Shown piece after piece: positions 53,423 through 63,057 of a DNA stretch of 64,000 nt. The stretch spans positions 1 through 64,000 of the forward strand of contig CP099978.1 in the NCBI GenBank assembly GCA_024372495.1, given 5' to 3'. Within the stretch, counting starts at the first letter, position 1. Every line of letters begins with the position of its first letter. The DNA is from Pseudarthrobacter sp. Fe7. GTDB taxonomy: Bacteria; Actinomycetota; Actinomycetes; Actinomycetales; Micrococcaceae. A model generated the notes under the pieces. It ran no database searches. It worked only from the letters and a program-made list of their open reading frames with translations, and was not told the origin of the DNA. The position numbers and the translations under genes were made by a program.

Positions 53423-53442
53423 CACTTACACCCGTGTAAGTG
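53423..53442. other. Inverted repeat before mobC, candidate oriT element
   Basis: CACTTACAC-CC-GTGTAAGTG is a perfect 20-bp inverted repeat about 100 bases before the mobilisation genes. MOBP-type origins have such a repeat next to the nick site; no nick sequence could be assigned. Confidence 0.5.
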
Positions 53443-53545
53443 GCTTGTCGCCCTCGACACTGGTGATCGAGTACGGCACACTGGTCAGTGTGGTCCCCGG
53501 TTTCGGGGTCGCTGCCCTGGGCCAGTTGAAGGGATGGGGGAACGA

Positions 53546-53935
53546 GTGACCGAAGAGAATACGTCTCGTTCCCGGTTCTCCCGCCGGCGTCGGGAGAACA
53601 AGCCCGCAGGGACCAAGAAGCGTCGTGACGTGTGGGTCACCGCCGAGGAAGATGCTGCTCTGATGGCGCGTGCTGCCAGGGAGCGAGTGACCGTGCCGAA
53701 CCTGCTGGTGTCATCGGCGTTGTCGGAGTCTTCCGACTCGCCCACGGAACGCCGCGCGATCGCTGCGGAATTGATGGCCCTTCACAACTTGCTGGCGCGC
53801 TCGTCGAACAACATCAACCAGTTGGCGCGGCAGGCGAACGCTACCGGTGACTTTCCTGTCGAGGCGAGCCAGGCGTTGAAGCATATCCGGACGGTTGCGA
53901 TGCGGATTGATGACGCAATTGATGGGCTGATGTAG
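53546..53935 (+). CDS. mobC: MobC-like relaxosome accessory protein
   Basis: A 129-residue basic protein with a GTG start. DVWVTAEEDAALMARAARERVTVPNLL (RHH-like), then AIAAELMALHNLLARSSNNINQLARQANATGDFPVEA, the typical MobC signature with N-N-I-N-Q-x-A-R. It helps the relaxase bind and melt the origin. Its stop lies four bases before the relaxase start. Confidence 0.85.
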   Translation: MTEENTSRSRFSRRRRENKPAGTKKRRDVWVTAEEDAALMARAARERVTVPNLLVSSALSESSDSPTERRAIAAELMALHNLLARSSNNINQLARQANATGDFPVEASQALKHIRTVAMRIDDAIDGLM

Positions 53936-53939
53936 GCCC

Positions 53940-55571
53940 ATGATTCCTAACATCACTCGCGGCTCACGGATGGCCGGCCTCATCCTTTATCTGGCATCCA
54001 CGGATGCGGATAAGACGAAGAACGCACACACTGAACCGCACTTGGTGGCCGGTGACGCAGCGATCATGGCGTGGTACGACGACGGTGTCCTGGATAAGGA
54101 CGATGCCCTGGCCATTGCCAAGCATCTTGACCGTCCCCGGAAGGCTTTCGGTGTCTCAGTTCAGGTCAAGGACATGCAGTGGGATGCGGCCAAAAAGGAG
54201 CGCGTTCACGTCGGCTACAAGGACGCCAGCGTCTGGCACTGCTCGCTGAGCCTGCGTGCCGAGGAAGGCGCACTGACGGACCAGCAGTGGGGTGACATTG
54301 CCAACGACTTTGTGGACGCAATGGGCTTCACCGAGGCCAGCGGAAAGGCCCGCTGCCGCTGGGCCGCGATCAATCACGGCACGTCGGAGAAGGGCAACCA
54401 CCACATCCACATTGCTGTGTCCCTGATCCGTGAAGACGGCACCAAGGCATCCACGCACGGTGACTACAAAAGGGCGCAGCAGACCTGCCGCGAGCTCGAG
54501 GTGAAGTACGGGCTGGAACAGCTCTCCACCGTGCACGCCACCCGCGGTTACGACCGGGCCGAGAAGGCAACGGCTGTCCGTGACGAGCGCGAAATGCACC
54601 GCAGTGCTCTGGCACGGAAAGTGCGCGCCAGCGCGAGTGCGTCAGCGACGGAAGCAGAGTTCGTTCGGAGGGCCAGGGACACAGGAATGTTGCTCCGGCC
54701 GCGGTACGCGAAGAACACCACTGACGTCATAGTCGGTTACTCCGTGGCCGAACGACCGAAAGCGGGTGAGCGTCCCATTTGGTTCGGCGGCGGCACGTTG
54801 GCCTCGGACCTGAAGCTCGGCGCATTGCGTGAAGAATGGATGGACTCCCCTCAGCTGGCCACGGAGGCCGCAGCCGAGTGGAACGCCGCCGCGCGCAACA
54901 AGCGCAAGGTTTCCAGGACAGGTCCTGAGAACGCCACGCCGTCAGCAGATGTCTGGGTGGAGTACACCCGCAATGCTGCCGCCTTGGTTGAAAAGCTGCG
55001 GGTACTGCCACGGGATGACCACGCCACTTGGGCGAAGGCAGCCCGTGAAGTTTCAGGGGCCTTCGCTGCATGGTCGCATCGACTCGAACCCACTCCCGGA
55101 CCGCTGGCTGCGACCGCTGCGGAGCTGTCCCGCACAGCGCAGTTGCGGGCACCACGGCAGCACAGCAAGCCTGTACCACTGCCCTCCATCGCGGGGACGG
55201 CCATGCTGTTCATGGCAGCGTCGAGCAAGAACAAGACAGCGGCCCAAGCCGCCCTCATGCTGCAGCTGGTGAACACTGCCTTTGCCATCCACGAGATGCA
55301 CCAGCAATCGGGACGCACACGGGAGGCGCAGCGCATCCGCGCCGTCGTGATCGAACAGCTGAAGCCTTTCGCTGCCACGATGCCTAAACCCGTCACGGTA
55401 GGCGCACCCGAACAAGCCACGTCAGAACAGATGCCGGCGCCAAAGTCCGTGGAACTTGGTCTTCGCGGCATGGCTCCCATCCGCCCAGGTTCGGCAGTAC
55501 CCACTAGACCGACACCGACTAAGAACCACCAGCACACGGGGCGCGAATCAAGCCCTGGACTCGACCGATAA
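53940..55571 (+). CDS. Relaxase (MOBP-type mobilisation nuclease)
   Basis: A 543-residue relaxase. Metal-binding histidines in KGNHHIHIAVSL (His154, 155, 157) with an upstream His in VWHCSLSL (residue 100); start MIPNITRGSRMAGLILYLAS is typical of MOBP relaxase N-termini, which include an early catalytic Tyr-rich strand. The C-terminal half is helical and may bind partners. It nicks the origin and pilots the strand into a recipient. Overlap-like spacing with mobC. Confidence 0.9.
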   Translation: MIPNITRGSRMAGLILYLASTDADKTKNAHTEPHLVAGDAAIMAWYDDGVLDKDDALAIAKHLDRPRKAFGVSVQVKDMQWDAAKKERVHVGYKDASVWHCSLSLRAEEGALTDQQWGDIANDFVDAMGFTEASGKARCRWAAINHGTSEKGNHHIHIAVSLIREDGTKASTHGDYKRAQQTCRELEVKYGLEQLSTVHATRGYDRAEKATAVRDEREMHRSALARKVRASASASATEAEFVRRARDTGMLLRPRYAKNTTDVIVGYSVAERPKAGERPIWFGGGTLASDLKLGALREEWMDSPQLATEAAAEWNAAARNKRKVSRTGPENATPSADVWVEYTRNAAALVEKLRVLPRDDHATWAKAAREVSGAFAAWSHRLEPTPGPLAATAAELSRTAQLRAPRQHSKPVPLPSIAGTAMLFMAASSKNKTAAQAALMLQLVNTAFAIHEMHQQSGRTREAQRIRAVVIEQLKPFAATMPKPVTVGAPEQATSEQMPAPKSVELGLRGMAPIRPGSAVPTRPTPTKNHQHTGRESSPGLDR

Positions 55572-55601
55572 AGAAGAACACCAAGTGCAAGGGGGAACAC
55601 C

Positions 55602-56834
55602 ATGAGTGAATCAGATGGAATCGATGACGTCCTGGACGGCGGAATGCGCCAGTCGCTGTTGATCGCCTCGCGGATCGCCGAAACCCTGGCCCGCCGCCGG
55701 CAGGAACTGCTGCGGCAGAGGGAACAGCAGGACGCCCAGGCAGCGCATGAAGCGCACACACAGCTGGCCGCCCAGCGCAGCGCCGCACGCGCAGCACTCT
55801 CGCCTATCGAGAAGGATCAGTGGTGGGACAAAGCGCAACCCAACGACATTGCCACTGCCCACTCTGTGGCCGAAGCCTGGAAAGACCATGACCCAGCGGC
55901 ACTGGCGGCCGCCGAGCGCATCAGGCAGGAGGTCCTGACCCGCTACGGGATCGACACCCGCGACGTCGGCCCGGACACTGCATACCTGGAATCAGGCATT
56001 GAAACCATCACGGCGGAACGGGCGCGCCAAGAGGCCCTGGCTCTGAGCCAGGAAGAGGCCCGCAAGGCAGCCGCTGAACAGGAGAAAGCCATGCAGCTGC
56101 TCGCAGCGGCCCGTGCTGAGGAACTGCGCGCCCAAGCCGAAAAGCTGGCCCCTGAAATGGAGCGGCACCAGGTACCGGCGGAGTACCTGGCCAACCCCGA
56201 GCTGGCACAGGCGTTGCAGCGGGCCCACAACGCCAAAACACCGTCGGCTGCTGCAGCCGCCGACGCGGACATCAAGGAACGCATGTTCCTGATCAGCAAG
56301 GACGGTATAGACGGACCCGACATCGACCAGCTGCGCCAAGAAACCACAGCCAACGTCAACGGCGCCAACGATGCCCACTTCAAAGATGCCCAGTTCGTCA
56401 AAGCCGCCAAGGAAATGCACGAAGCCAAACTCCTCGCTGAGGGCGGTTTCCAGGGCTCCGAGCGATTGCCACTGGAGCAGCGCTACGAACGCGCTGAGAA
56501 GGAACTCTTTGCCCGCCTCGAAGGCGTCGGCCGGGAAATCGAAAACCGTGTCACCGGCAATGACAGCGGCCGGCTCAAGGACCAAGGTTTGAAGGCTGAA
56601 AGCACCTCGGCCGCAGACTACGGCTCAGCAGAACGCCAGCAAGCCTTTGCAGCGTCCCTGGCCACTACCGGGGCCAACGAAACCCAGGTGCGTGGGCGCG
56701 CCGCAGCCGAACGCAGCGAAGGCACACACCCCAGTGGTGCAGTCACCATGGGTAAAGGCGCAGCCAAAGCCAGGAAGACGCCTAGAGGGGCATCCAGGGG
56801 TGCCGAGCGGACCAAGAGTGGCCCCGCCCGCTAG
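55602..56834 (+). CDS. Coiled-coil protein downstream of the relaxase
   Basis: A 410-residue, Ala/Glu/Gln-rich, mostly helical protein (RIAETLARRRQELLRQREQQDAQAAHEAH, then EEARKAAAEQEKAMQLLAAARAEELRAQAEKLAPEMERH), with a short ordered domain around residues 220-300 and a basic tail. No enzyme motif. It starts 30 bases after the relaxase and so belongs to the mobilisation operon; probably a relaxosome or coupling accessory. A terminator follows. Confidence 0.6.
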   Translation: MSESDGIDDVLDGGMRQSLLIASRIAETLARRRQELLRQREQQDAQAAHEAHTQLAAQRSAARAALSPIEKDQWWDKAQPNDIATAHSVAEAWKDHDPAALAAAERIRQEVLTRYGIDTRDVGPDTAYLESGIETITAERARQEALALSQEEARKAAAEQEKAMQLLAAARAEELRAQAEKLAPEMERHQVPAEYLANPELAQALQRAHNAKTPSAAAAADADIKERMFLISKDGIDGPDIDQLRQETTANVNGANDAHFKDAQFVKAAKEMHEAKLLAEGGFQGSERLPLEQRYERAEKELFARLEGVGREIENRVTGNDSGRLKDQGLKAESTSAADYGSAERQQAFAASLATTGANETQVRGRAAAERSEGTHPSGAVTMGKGAAKARKTPRGASRGAERTKSGPAR

Positions 56835-56848
56835 ATAATGCTTCCAGT

Positions 56849-56885
56849 AAAGGGGAGGAGGCCGCCCGGCGGTCTCCTCCCCTTT
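56849..56885 (+). terminator. Terminator after the mobilisation operon
   Basis: AAAGGGGAGGAG (56849-56860) and CTCCTCCCCTTT (56874-56885) with a 13-base loop, T-rich afterwards. Confidence 0.85.
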
Positions 56886-56975
56886 ATATTTGCCCGCAGT
56901 CGCTGGTGCGGAGACATGGCTAACTGCTCGAACTCCGCGCCTAAGTCGTGGAGAGTCAACGTCTACTATTTGTGC

Positions 56976-57800
56976 ATGGAACCAACAGCCGTCCGCGTTG
57001 ACGACCCTGCCGGATGGTGGATGTATCCGTCCTCAACTACAGCTTCTCGCTTGATCGTGTTCGTGCACGGCTTCGGGGGTAGCGCGATCTCGACGTGGAA
57101 TAACTTCGCCAAAGGCCAGCAAGAGAGCCGTTGGTGGATGGAGTCAGACCTGCTGTTTGTTGGGTATAACTCGAAGAGAGACGGTATCAAAGGGGTGGCC
57201 GACAGGCTTAGGCGAAATTTGCCTCGCTTTTATCCCACGCCATATGGGCCAGCAATGTCCTTTGAGGGCAACTCCGTGAGAGAGGACATTTCTTCGCCAT
57301 ACTCGGAGTTGATTGTCGTGGGCCACTCATTAGGCGGGCTCATCGTGCGTCACGCAGTAGTGGATGAGGCTGACGAATGGCTTAAGGCAGGCAGGATGGG
57401 TCCAAAGCCACTTCTACTGGACTCAACGCTGCGCCTCTTCAGCCCTGCAAGTGCGGGGTTCCGCGCTGCCGGTGTCCTGGGCGTTGCAAGGGCCTCGGGG
57501 TTCTGGCCTGCCTTGGAAATGTATCTCCGAAGATCATCTGCATACACAGATATGCAGCCTGGATCAACGATACTCTTGGACACCCGGGCAAGGACCGAAC
57601 GTATTGTCGATAAGGAACAGGACATGGATGCTCTTCAGGCAAGAATCCTATGGGCAAGTCCAGACCAGGTTGTGATTGAAGGAAAATACGATTCGGATGT
57701 AATTAGCAGATCGGTTGACGGTCAGAGCCACAGATCAGTCTGCAAACCACGGGGCGACTACCCGGCGCCATGGGAGTTTGTCGAAAGGGGTGTGTACTAA
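56976..57800 (+). CDS. Alpha/beta hydrolase, lipase-like (defence-pair candidate)
   Basis: A 274-residue alpha/beta hydrolase from MEPTAVRVDDPAGWW: oxyanion loop VHGFGGS, nucleophile Ser118 in VVGHSLGGLIV, helix AVVDEADEWLKAG. The catalytic Asp and His are not certain (His in QSHRSV is possible). It starts after the mobilisation terminator, and a second gene follows after three bases. Lipid- or ester-cleaving effectors are seen in phage-defence systems; that role here is a guess from the pairing. Confidence 0.65.
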   Translation: MEPTAVRVDDPAGWWMYPSSTTASRLIVFVHGFGGSAISTWNNFAKGQQESRWWMESDLLFVGYNSKRDGIKGVADRLRRNLPRFYPTPYGPAMSFEGNSVREDISSPYSELIVVGHSLGGLIVRHAVVDEADEWLKAGRMGPKPLLLDSTLRLFSPASAGFRAAGVLGVARASGFWPALEMYLRRSSAYTDMQPGSTILLDTRARTERIVDKEQDMDALQARILWASPDQVVIEGKYDSDVISRSVDGQSHRSVCKPRGDYPAPWEFVERGVY

Positions 57801-57803
57801 TCT

Positions 57804-58724
57804 TTGGAAGTTGATCCACTGAAATTTCGGCTGCGCGCCTTTGAACATAATTTCGTCAAGCCCATTGTGTCCGACCTTGAACGGGAGCCACTTCTAGAGC
57901 AGCGTGCACAAATCACTCCTTTCTGGCAATCTCTAGTCGCTGGCGCGGAGGAACCTGAGCCGCTCATCGATCACGATGCCCCCGCTAGCATCGGGCTGAT
58001 GAAGGCTTTCCTTCTAGCCGAGGCAGGTGAATGGATTCGACTTGGCCGGCGAATAGGCTACTTCTCTTCAGAAGCTCCCCTAGTTCCCATAACCTTCGGG
58101 GGAACAAACCTTCTCAAAGACCGATTCGTGTTCCGCTACGCAGCCAGACCTAGCCGTATAGCGCGTTGGTATTCCGCTGGAGACGACGATGCCCAGCACT
58201 TCGCTGATGAATTGACCGCCGCGACTGAGCAGCTACATGATCATGAGGGACGCACTGAGCTGGTCAGACTTCTGCATTTTGCCACTCAACAAGAATGGGC
58301 GCGCCTATTTGGGATGCTCGAGGAGTTGGCCTCAACCCTGGAGAGGCGGCCAGACGCAAGTTTTTCGGACGCTGTCATGGAGCAATTGAGCTGGGCTTTT
58401 TTCGAGAGGCGTTTGACTTCCTTTGGTGCAGGCCCTTCAGCTTGGCGAAACACGCTTCGCCTTATCTCGCCAAACGGAGCGCTGGCCCGTGAGCGCTTCG
58501 ACCAGCTAACAGAGGTAAGGAAAAGGATTGCTGCTGCAGCAGAAAGAATCGGGTCTGGAGATGGATCCACTGCGTCAGCGCTTCTAGCTTCACTCCTGCA
58601 ACGAGAGCCAGATCGTCGTCCCGGCGGCTCCGACCTTCCGCTGATGTTTTCACGAGTTGACGAACAGGCTCTCCCGCAGTCGAATCAGTGGCTTTCATGG
58701 AATTTTCTGTCGACGGACGAGTAA
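57804..58724 (+). CDS. Unknown protein paired with the hydrolase
   Basis: A 306-residue protein from a TTG start, right after the hydrolase stop. Helical throughout (for example FWQSLVAGAEEPEPLIDHDAP, LLHFATQQEWARLFGMLEELAST). No membrane segment or known motif. Co-transcribed with the hydrolase and of a similar, less GC-rich look, so the two were likely acquired together. A regulatory or sensor partner is possible. Confidence 0.6.
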   Translation: MEVDPLKFRLRAFEHNFVKPIVSDLEREPLLEQRAQITPFWQSLVAGAEEPEPLIDHDAPASIGLMKAFLLAEAGEWIRLGRRIGYFSSEAPLVPITFGGTNLLKDRFVFRYAARPSRIARWYSAGDDDAQHFADELTAATEQLHDHEGRTELVRLLHFATQQEWARLFGMLEELASTLERRPDASFSDAVMEQLSWAFFERRLTSFGAGPSAWRNTLRLISPNGALARERFDQLTEVRKRIAAAAERIGSGDGSTASALLASLLQREPDRRPGGSDLPLMFSRVDEQALPQSNQWLSWNFLSTDE

Positions 58725-58766
58725 CTTGGGCCCGGCTCATTCAGCGGGAAGGCTGACTGGGAGTCG

Positions 58767-59203
58767 TCATGACGTCGATTCTCGTGCGTCTCGGAACCAG
58801 CCGCTGGGTGCTTTTTTCGGTTCCAGGTGTTCGGGGTCGCGGTGCTCTTTCATGTCGCAGTTGTAAAACGGTCCCTGGGGATCCAGGAGGACTCGCATGT
58901 GGTGGTCTGCGTGGTCACGCCACCAGACGCTCATGCCGGTGGCGGGGTCCAAGCGGAGGTGCTCCCAGGCCCGCCACAATGCAGCTACGCGTGAGACGGC
59001 CTCGGGGTGGAAATACCACTCGATGCACCATTTCGCGGATTTTCCGGTGACGCTGCGGACATACGTGGGCAGCAACTGCTCATGCAGGAACTCCTCGGGC
59101 GAACCATAGACGAGCTCCGGCTTCTTCTCGGTCTTCTCGTCTTCAGTTCCGCCGGCATGGGGGGCGGAGTGTCCGTGTCGAACAACCCAAAATCATCTGT
59201 CAC
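58767..59203 (-). CDS. DUF4913 protein (one frame break here)
   Basis: A 145-residue protein after adding one base at the G run 59159-59164. Start MTDDFGLFDTDTPPP; body EFLHEQLLPTYVRSVTG, WCIEWYFHPEAVSRVAALWRAWEHLRLDPATGMSVWWRDHADHHM, matching DUF4913. Usually found at the end of actinobacterial conjugation operons, after VirD4, as here; function unknown. Confidence 0.8.
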
Positions 59204-59215
59204 GGCAGCAGTTCC

Positions 59216-60987
59216 TTACTTCGTTACCCAGGGATTAGCGACAGCGGCGGCTGCAACCGGCTCCGCCTCTTCCTCGGGCTGGGGGCTGTACTTCTTGATG
59301 GATGACTCCACCGCGTCTTTGTGGGGCCCGGTATACCAAGGCATGGTCCGAACGAGGGTTGCCGGTGCGCCCGAGGACAGGACAACGGCGCGGCCGCGGT
59401 CCAGGCTCCGCCAGGTTGGAGACATCGAAGATGCGTTCCTTGCTTTCCTGCCGGGATCGGCTGGACCCGGACTTCCCTGATGAGACGGAGACGTTGATGT
59501 AGCTGTAGTCCCCGATCAGGTCAGAAAGGGCGCGGAGGAAGCCTTCTTCGGCTACACCGCCGCCGTAGACCTTGACGTTGGCAGCAGACCAGATTTTCCG
59601 CATGTTGGCCTCACCCCAGAGCTCGACGCCCTGAGACCAGGACTGCAGGATGCCCATAACGATCAGGCCCTTGGAACCGTAGTGGCTGAACTGATCCGGC
59701 AGGCCGGCCCAGCGAACAACGTTGGCCAGGCTCGTCCAGGGCGAACAGCGCCGGCTTGGGAAGGCGGCCGCCGCTGCGCTCTGCGCGTTCCTCCATAGCC
59801 TCTGCAATCGCCACGGTGAGGGCCGTAGTGAGCGGGGCCGCTGAGCCTGCCCCTTCCTTTGAGAGGATGTAGATCGTCTCCTGGGACGCGGCGAAGGCGT
59901 GAGGGTTGAACTGTCGCCGCGCATCACTTGCGACGCTAGCCCCGCCCGTCGGGGCGACCCAACGGAGCGTATTCCTGCTCTTGAGGCACTGGATCATCTT
60001 CTCGGCGGTGCCGAAGATACCGTCGCGCTGCTTGTCAGCCAGCTCCAGCGTGGACTCCAGGCCCTTGTACTGCAGGCTCGTAGTCATTGGCCTTAAGGAT
60101 GTTGATCGGTTCACGGTTCACCTGCTCCGTCACCCACAGATACACCTGCGTGATCGGCAGGCCGCCGAGGGCGGCCGCAAGGAAGTACGAAGAGAGGATG
60201 TCTTCGGCCTTCGGGTCGAAGTACGCGTCGGGCTTGGATCCTGGCACCCGCGACCCGACGGAGAAATGCTGGGTGAGCTTGTACGCCTTCTCTTCATCGG
60301 TGACGTAGGACAGGGGGTTCCACCACCAGTCCGGCTCTTCCTGGGCGATCTTCTGCGGGTCGAACACCCACACCGGCGCCGTGGCCTCACGGACGCCACG
60401 GGTGCCGTCCACCACGTCACGCTTATTCGACGTCGAGACCACCGCGCCGGGAGCGTCCAGAATCGCGGGCATCACCCGGGAGGTCGATTTACCGGTCCGG
60501 GGTCCCCAAATGTCGAGGCTGAGGTCTTCCCACGACTGGACGAATTTCTGGCCCGTGGACACAACCTTGCCCACGACGATGCCGGGGTTGTCCTTGATGC
60601 CCAACCGCTCGGCCTTGGCCTGGGCTCCCTTGTCGGAGAACGCGGCAAGGGACTTTCCTCGGCCCAAATACCGGGCTGCCTTGTCGACCCGGGCACGCTT
60701 GGACGCGCCTTGCCGCCAGGCCACCAGGACGACGACGGCCAGGGCCAGGACCAGTCCGACCAGCACGCAGACGACAATTGTGGCCTGGGCAGGCCAGGGA
60801 ACCTTGCCCTTGATAAGCCCCGCGATCAGGTCAACTGGATGAGCGGGGGAGCGTCGATGCCGGCCATCCAGGACCCCAGGTGCACGGCAGCGTACGTGCC
60901 GCCGCCAAAGACGACGATGAACCCGATAGCCAGCCACACCAAGATGGCGTCACCAAGGCCGATACCCTTACGATTCGGCGCACTCAT
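59216..60987 (-). CDS. VirD4/TraG-like type IV coupling protein (four frame breaks here)
   Basis: A 589-residue protein after three one-base removals (59403-59407, 59728-59732, 60074-60078; each AGGCT to AGCT) and one addition at the G run 60845-60849. Two N-terminal membrane helices (ILVWLAIGFIVVFGG and TIVVCVLVGLVLALAVVVLV), Walker A WGPRTGKST, Walker B LFALDELANV, and C-terminal VSSGKSGSSRSRQ. It links the relaxosome to the channel and pumps DNA. The start at 60987 overlaps the upstream gene (ATGA). Confidence 0.85.
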
Positions 60988-61388
60988 AGTCTTCCTTTCG
61001 GCTTGGAATAAGCGAGGAGACCAACCAAAACAAGGACGCTTAGTGGTTTCCAGCTACCGGGATTAGTCTGCTTCTCACGTTCTATAACCAGCTCAACATT
61101 CTCCGTTCGCAGAGCTTCGATAGTCTCCTCTAGCCGCTTAGCTGCCCAGCGCCCGTACAGGTAGAAGACCACCGTGAGTACGGCTGGTACGAGGGGAGAA
61201 ACGTACCAGGGCATTTCTGGAATCAGACCCAATGACCAAGCGCCCAAAAGGCAGAAGAACTCCACCAAGGAGAGACCCTTGAGTATCGGCGCCTCTCCCC
61301 TGTCAGTAAACGCCGCAGTCAACGTGAACCCAATGCAAGCGGCAAGGGCTAGGTACTTAGGCAAATTTGAAAAGTCCTGCTTAACCAA
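60984..61388 (-). CDS. Membrane protein of the transfer operon
   Basis: A 134-residue protein with about four membrane segments and a charged helix (RLEETIEALRTENVELVIERE). Start uncertain (TTG at 61388 or a later TTG). It overlaps the small membrane gene upstream and the VirD4 start downstream. No family recognised; a channel component is possible. Confidence 0.6.
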   Translation of the reverse strand: MVKQDFSNLPKYLALAACIGFTLTAAFTDRGEAPILKGLSLVEFFCLLGAWSLGLIPEMPWYVSPLVPAVLTVVFYLYGRWAAKRLEETIEALRTENVELVIEREKQTNPGSWKPLSVLVLVGLLAYSKPKGRL

Positions 61389-61480
61389 TCTGCAATAAAG
61401 AGCGCAATGAACACCAGATAGAAGATGACCGAACCGGCCATCGAAACATGAGCGGTTGCTTTACGAATGTTCTCCCTCAT
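61349..61480 (-). CDS. Single-span membrane peptide of the transfer operon
   Basis: A 43-residue peptide (MRENIRKATAHVSMAGSV, hydrophobic IFYLVFIALFIADWL). Its ATG overlaps the VirB4 stop (ATGA). One membrane helix. Probably a small channel subunit; not recognised. Confidence 0.6.
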   Translation of the reverse strand: MRENIRKATAHVSMAGSVIFYLVFIALFIADWLSRTFQICLST

Positions 61481-63057
61481 GCGTGACCTTCTTGTTCCAA
61501 AATCGGTATGACGGGTAGGGCCGGGTCGAGGATGGGTTCCGGGACTCCGTGCCATTTCCCGTCGGTGTCGTTTACCCCGTCTGGGCCGTGCTCCACGGAT
61601 GTCAGTCCGACCTGCACCGGGATTCCGGGACGGCCGCCGACCTTGATGAGGAACTTTCCACGTCCTGGCGGTTCGACGTCGACACCGCGGGAGTCCCACG
61701 CGGGCGGATCCTGCCAGGAGGTGAGCTTCTGTTGTTCCTGCCGAGACAGCGGGATTGCGGAGGTCAGCAGCGGCATTTCGGAGGCGGGGAGGCCGCCGCA
61801 GATGACCATGCCGGAGCGTTCGACGAAGCCGCGGGCTTTCATCCGGTCCTCTTCTGCGGGCAGGGCCAGCAGGTCGGACATGGTGTGGGAGATCATGATC
61901 TGCCCCACGCCGACGGATCTGTTGAGTCGGGTGAGGGCGTCCACGCGGTCGACCATGCCCTTCCCGGCGCGCAGGGCCCGCCACAGCTCGTCCAGGACGA
62001 CGAAGTAGTTCCTGCGTGGTTCCAGGCCTGCGTCGGCGAGGGCGTTGGCGACGTTCACGGTTCCGAAGCCGTAGGACCAGCAGGCCAGCAGCACGGCGGC
62101 CTGCAGGTCGGTTTCGGTCTCGTCGATGCTGGAGACGTCGAAGACGACGGCGCGGTCCCGCTTCATGGGGTTGGTGGTCTGACGGGAGAAGATTTCGCCG
62201 AGCTTTCCGCCGCCGGTCAGGCCCAGCAGGGTTGCTTCCAGTGCCCGGGTTTCCTGCAGGTAGATGCTCATGTCGCCGCGGTCCAGCGCGACCTGGCGCA
62301 GTTCGTCCGGGGCCGAGACGATGACGTCCAGCAGGTCTTTGAGGACCGGGACGCCGTCGAAGCGTTCATCGAGGACCCGCAGCGCCCGGTCCAGGATGGT
62401 TTGTTCCTGGTCGGTGGGTGGGTTGTTCCGGCTGATGGTGATGAGGGAGACGACCATGGTCAGGCGCCGGCCATGGGCGTCGGCACGGACCCGGGCGGCG
62501 TCTTCGTGGTGCCCGCTGTCTTCCAGCAGCTGGGCTGCCTCCACTGCCTGGCCAGGGTCGAGGATGTTCATGTAGCCGACGCCGCGGCCGAGCTTGATGA
62601 CCTGGCCGCCGAGCGCTTTCACGGCTTTGACGTGCTCGCCTTTGAGGTCGCCCAGGATCAGGGGGTGGACGCCCTGCGCGGAGAGGCCGATGAACATTCG
62701 CCGCACCACCGTGGATTTCCCGAGGCCAGGCTTGCCGAGGATGAACGCCGACGGGTTGGAAATCAGCCGTGCGCGCTGGAACCAGCTGATCGGGTCACAG
62801 CACACCGTTGCCTGCGTCTCCTCATGCCGACCCAGGGGGACACCGATCATGGGCGAGGACGCACCCGAGGAGAACGGCCACAGCCCGCAGACCTGAACCG
62901 TCGTCCCCCGATACTCCCGGACGGACGGGAGCAGCTGGGCCATGCCGCCGCCCCGTCCGGTCCAGCCCCGCGAGCCAGGCCCTGCTTCCTTGGCCGGGGC
63001 TTTTGCTGTCTTTACTGTCTTTGCCTTCTTTGCTGTCAAAAGCTTCATGCGGGCCAT
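61477..63057 (-). CDS. VirB4/TraC-like conjugation ATPase
   Basis: A 526-residue ATPase: Walker A ILGKPGLGKSTVV (residues 108-116), Walker B FVVLDELWRAL, and DVSSIDETETDLQAAVLLACWSYG. The N-terminus is Lys/Ala-rich. It overlaps the SCO6880 stop (TAATG). It powers the type IV channel. Confidence 0.85.
   Translation of the reverse strand: MARMKLLTAKKAKTVKTAKAPAKEAGPGSRGWTGRGGGMAQLLPSVREYRGTTVQVCGLWPFSSGASSPMIGVPLGRHEETQATVCCDPISWFQRARLISNPSAFILGKPGLGKSTVVRRMFIGLSAQGVHPLILGDLKGEHVKAVKALGGQVIKLGRGVGYMNILDPGQAVEAAQLLEDSGHHEDAARVRADAHGRRLTMVVSLITISRNNPPTDQEQTILDRALRVLDERFDGVPVLKDLLDVIVSAPDELRQVALDRGDMSIYLQETRALEATLLGLTGGGKLGEIFSRQTTNPMKRDRAVVFDVSSIDETETDLQAAVLLACWSYGFGTVNVANALADAGLEPRRNYFVVLDELWRALRAGKGMVDRVDALTRLNRSVGVGQIMISHTMSDLLALPAEEDRMKARGFVERSGMVICGGLPASEMPLLTSAIPLSRQEQQKLTSWQDPPAWDSRGVDVEPPGRGKFLIKVGGRPGIPVQVGLTSVEHGPDGVNDTDGKWHGVPEPILDPALPVIPILEQEGHA

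Noticed and set aside
752..60078. Programmed frameshifting at the repeated GAGCCT sites
   Set aside because: Sites lie at unrelated places in many genes, including motif cores, lack slippery heptamers and stimulatory structures, and are better explained by a single extra base.
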